From: SZUA-448 sp964602475
Lineage (GTDB): Bacteria > Bacillota > Clostridia > Lachnospirales > Lachnospiraceae
DNA length: 6,016 nt
Reading direction: 5' to 3'
NCBI GenBank assembly: GCA_964602475.1
Contig: CAZRRN010000091.1
Location: 1 to 6,016 of the forward strand
A model generated the notes under the pieces. That model saw nothing but the letters and a program-made list of their open reading frames with translations. It had not been told where the DNA came from and ran no database searches. The position numbers and the translations under genes are program-made. Every line of letters starts with the position of its first letter. The first letter of the stretch is position 1. Positions 5,970 to 6,016 of this stretch are shown here, in pieces.

Positions 5970-5998
5970 ATTCTATCATACTAAATTCGAATTGTCAA
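5970..5998 (-). promoter_or_regulatory. Housekeeping-sigma promoter of the operon
   Basis: A perfect -35 TTGACA (5998-5993) and a -10 TAGAAT (5975-5970) are separated by 17 bp. Transcription would begin near 5963, about 25 nt before the first T-box stem. The strong consensus fits an operon controlled mainly by conditional termination in the leader rather than by an activator; no clear operator is visible in the remaining 18 bases upstream. Confidence 0.88.
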
Positions 5999-6016
5999 CC
6001 CCTTTTTGAAATTTTA

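Noticed and set aside
5975..5980. TATGAT as the -10 element
   Set aside because: It would leave only 12 bp to the TTGACA -35, against the ideal 17 bp for TAGAAT.
1..6016. Mobile elements, CRISPR arrays, tRNA or rRNA genes
   Set aside because: No transposase or phage-like frame, no spaced short repeats, and no tRNA cloverleaf or rRNA segment was recognised; the only repeat is the T-box duplication.

Overview
The window looks like a chromosomal piece of a low-to-moderate-GC Gram-positive bacterium of the class Clostridia. A Ruminococcus- or Lachnospiraceae-like relative is an inference from protein style, strong AAAGGAGG-type ribosome binding sites and a T-box leader; the genus cannot be fixed from the sequence alone. 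Everything readable lies on the minus strand and forms one branched-chain amino acid operon, running from right to left: promoter, T-box leader, ilvA, ridA, leuA, leuC, leuD, leuB. leuB is cut by the left edge. The plus strand holds only antisense shadow reading frames.

Right end (about 5428-6016): a consensus promoter (TTGACA, 17 bp, TAGAAT) is followed by a roughly 500-nt untranslated leader. The leader carries two tandem T-box sensor units, offset by exactly 184 nt. By the register of the helix flanking each specifier loop, the upstream unit presents CUC (Leu) and the downstream unit AUC (Ile). Only the downstream unit is followed by the UGGUACC antiterminator and an intrinsic terminator (15-bp perfect stem), so two sensors appear to share one on/off switch. 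This is the most unusual thing in the window.

Genes: ilvA makes 2-oxobutyrate from threonine, the committed step to isoleucine. ridA, directly behind it, encodes a Rid deaminase that clears the reactive enamine/imine intermediates released by such dehydratases. leuA, leuC, leuD and leuB encode the leucine branch: condensation of 2-oxoisovalerate with acetyl-CoA, isomerisation by the two-subunit iron-sulfur isomerase, and oxidative decarboxylation. The genes are packed 1-19 nt apart, with an 8-nt overlap at leuD/leuB, and each Shine-Dalgarno from leuA onward sits in the tail of the preceding gene, so translational coupling is likely. The shared isoleucine/valine enzymes (ilvB, ilvN, ilvC, ilvD, ilvE) are not in the window.

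An operon that feeds both isoleucine and leucine synthesis, preceded by a leader with one Leu-type and one Ile-type sensor, makes biological sense: either uncharged tRNA could signal the need for it. How the upstream sensor reaches the shared antiterminator cannot be told from sequence.
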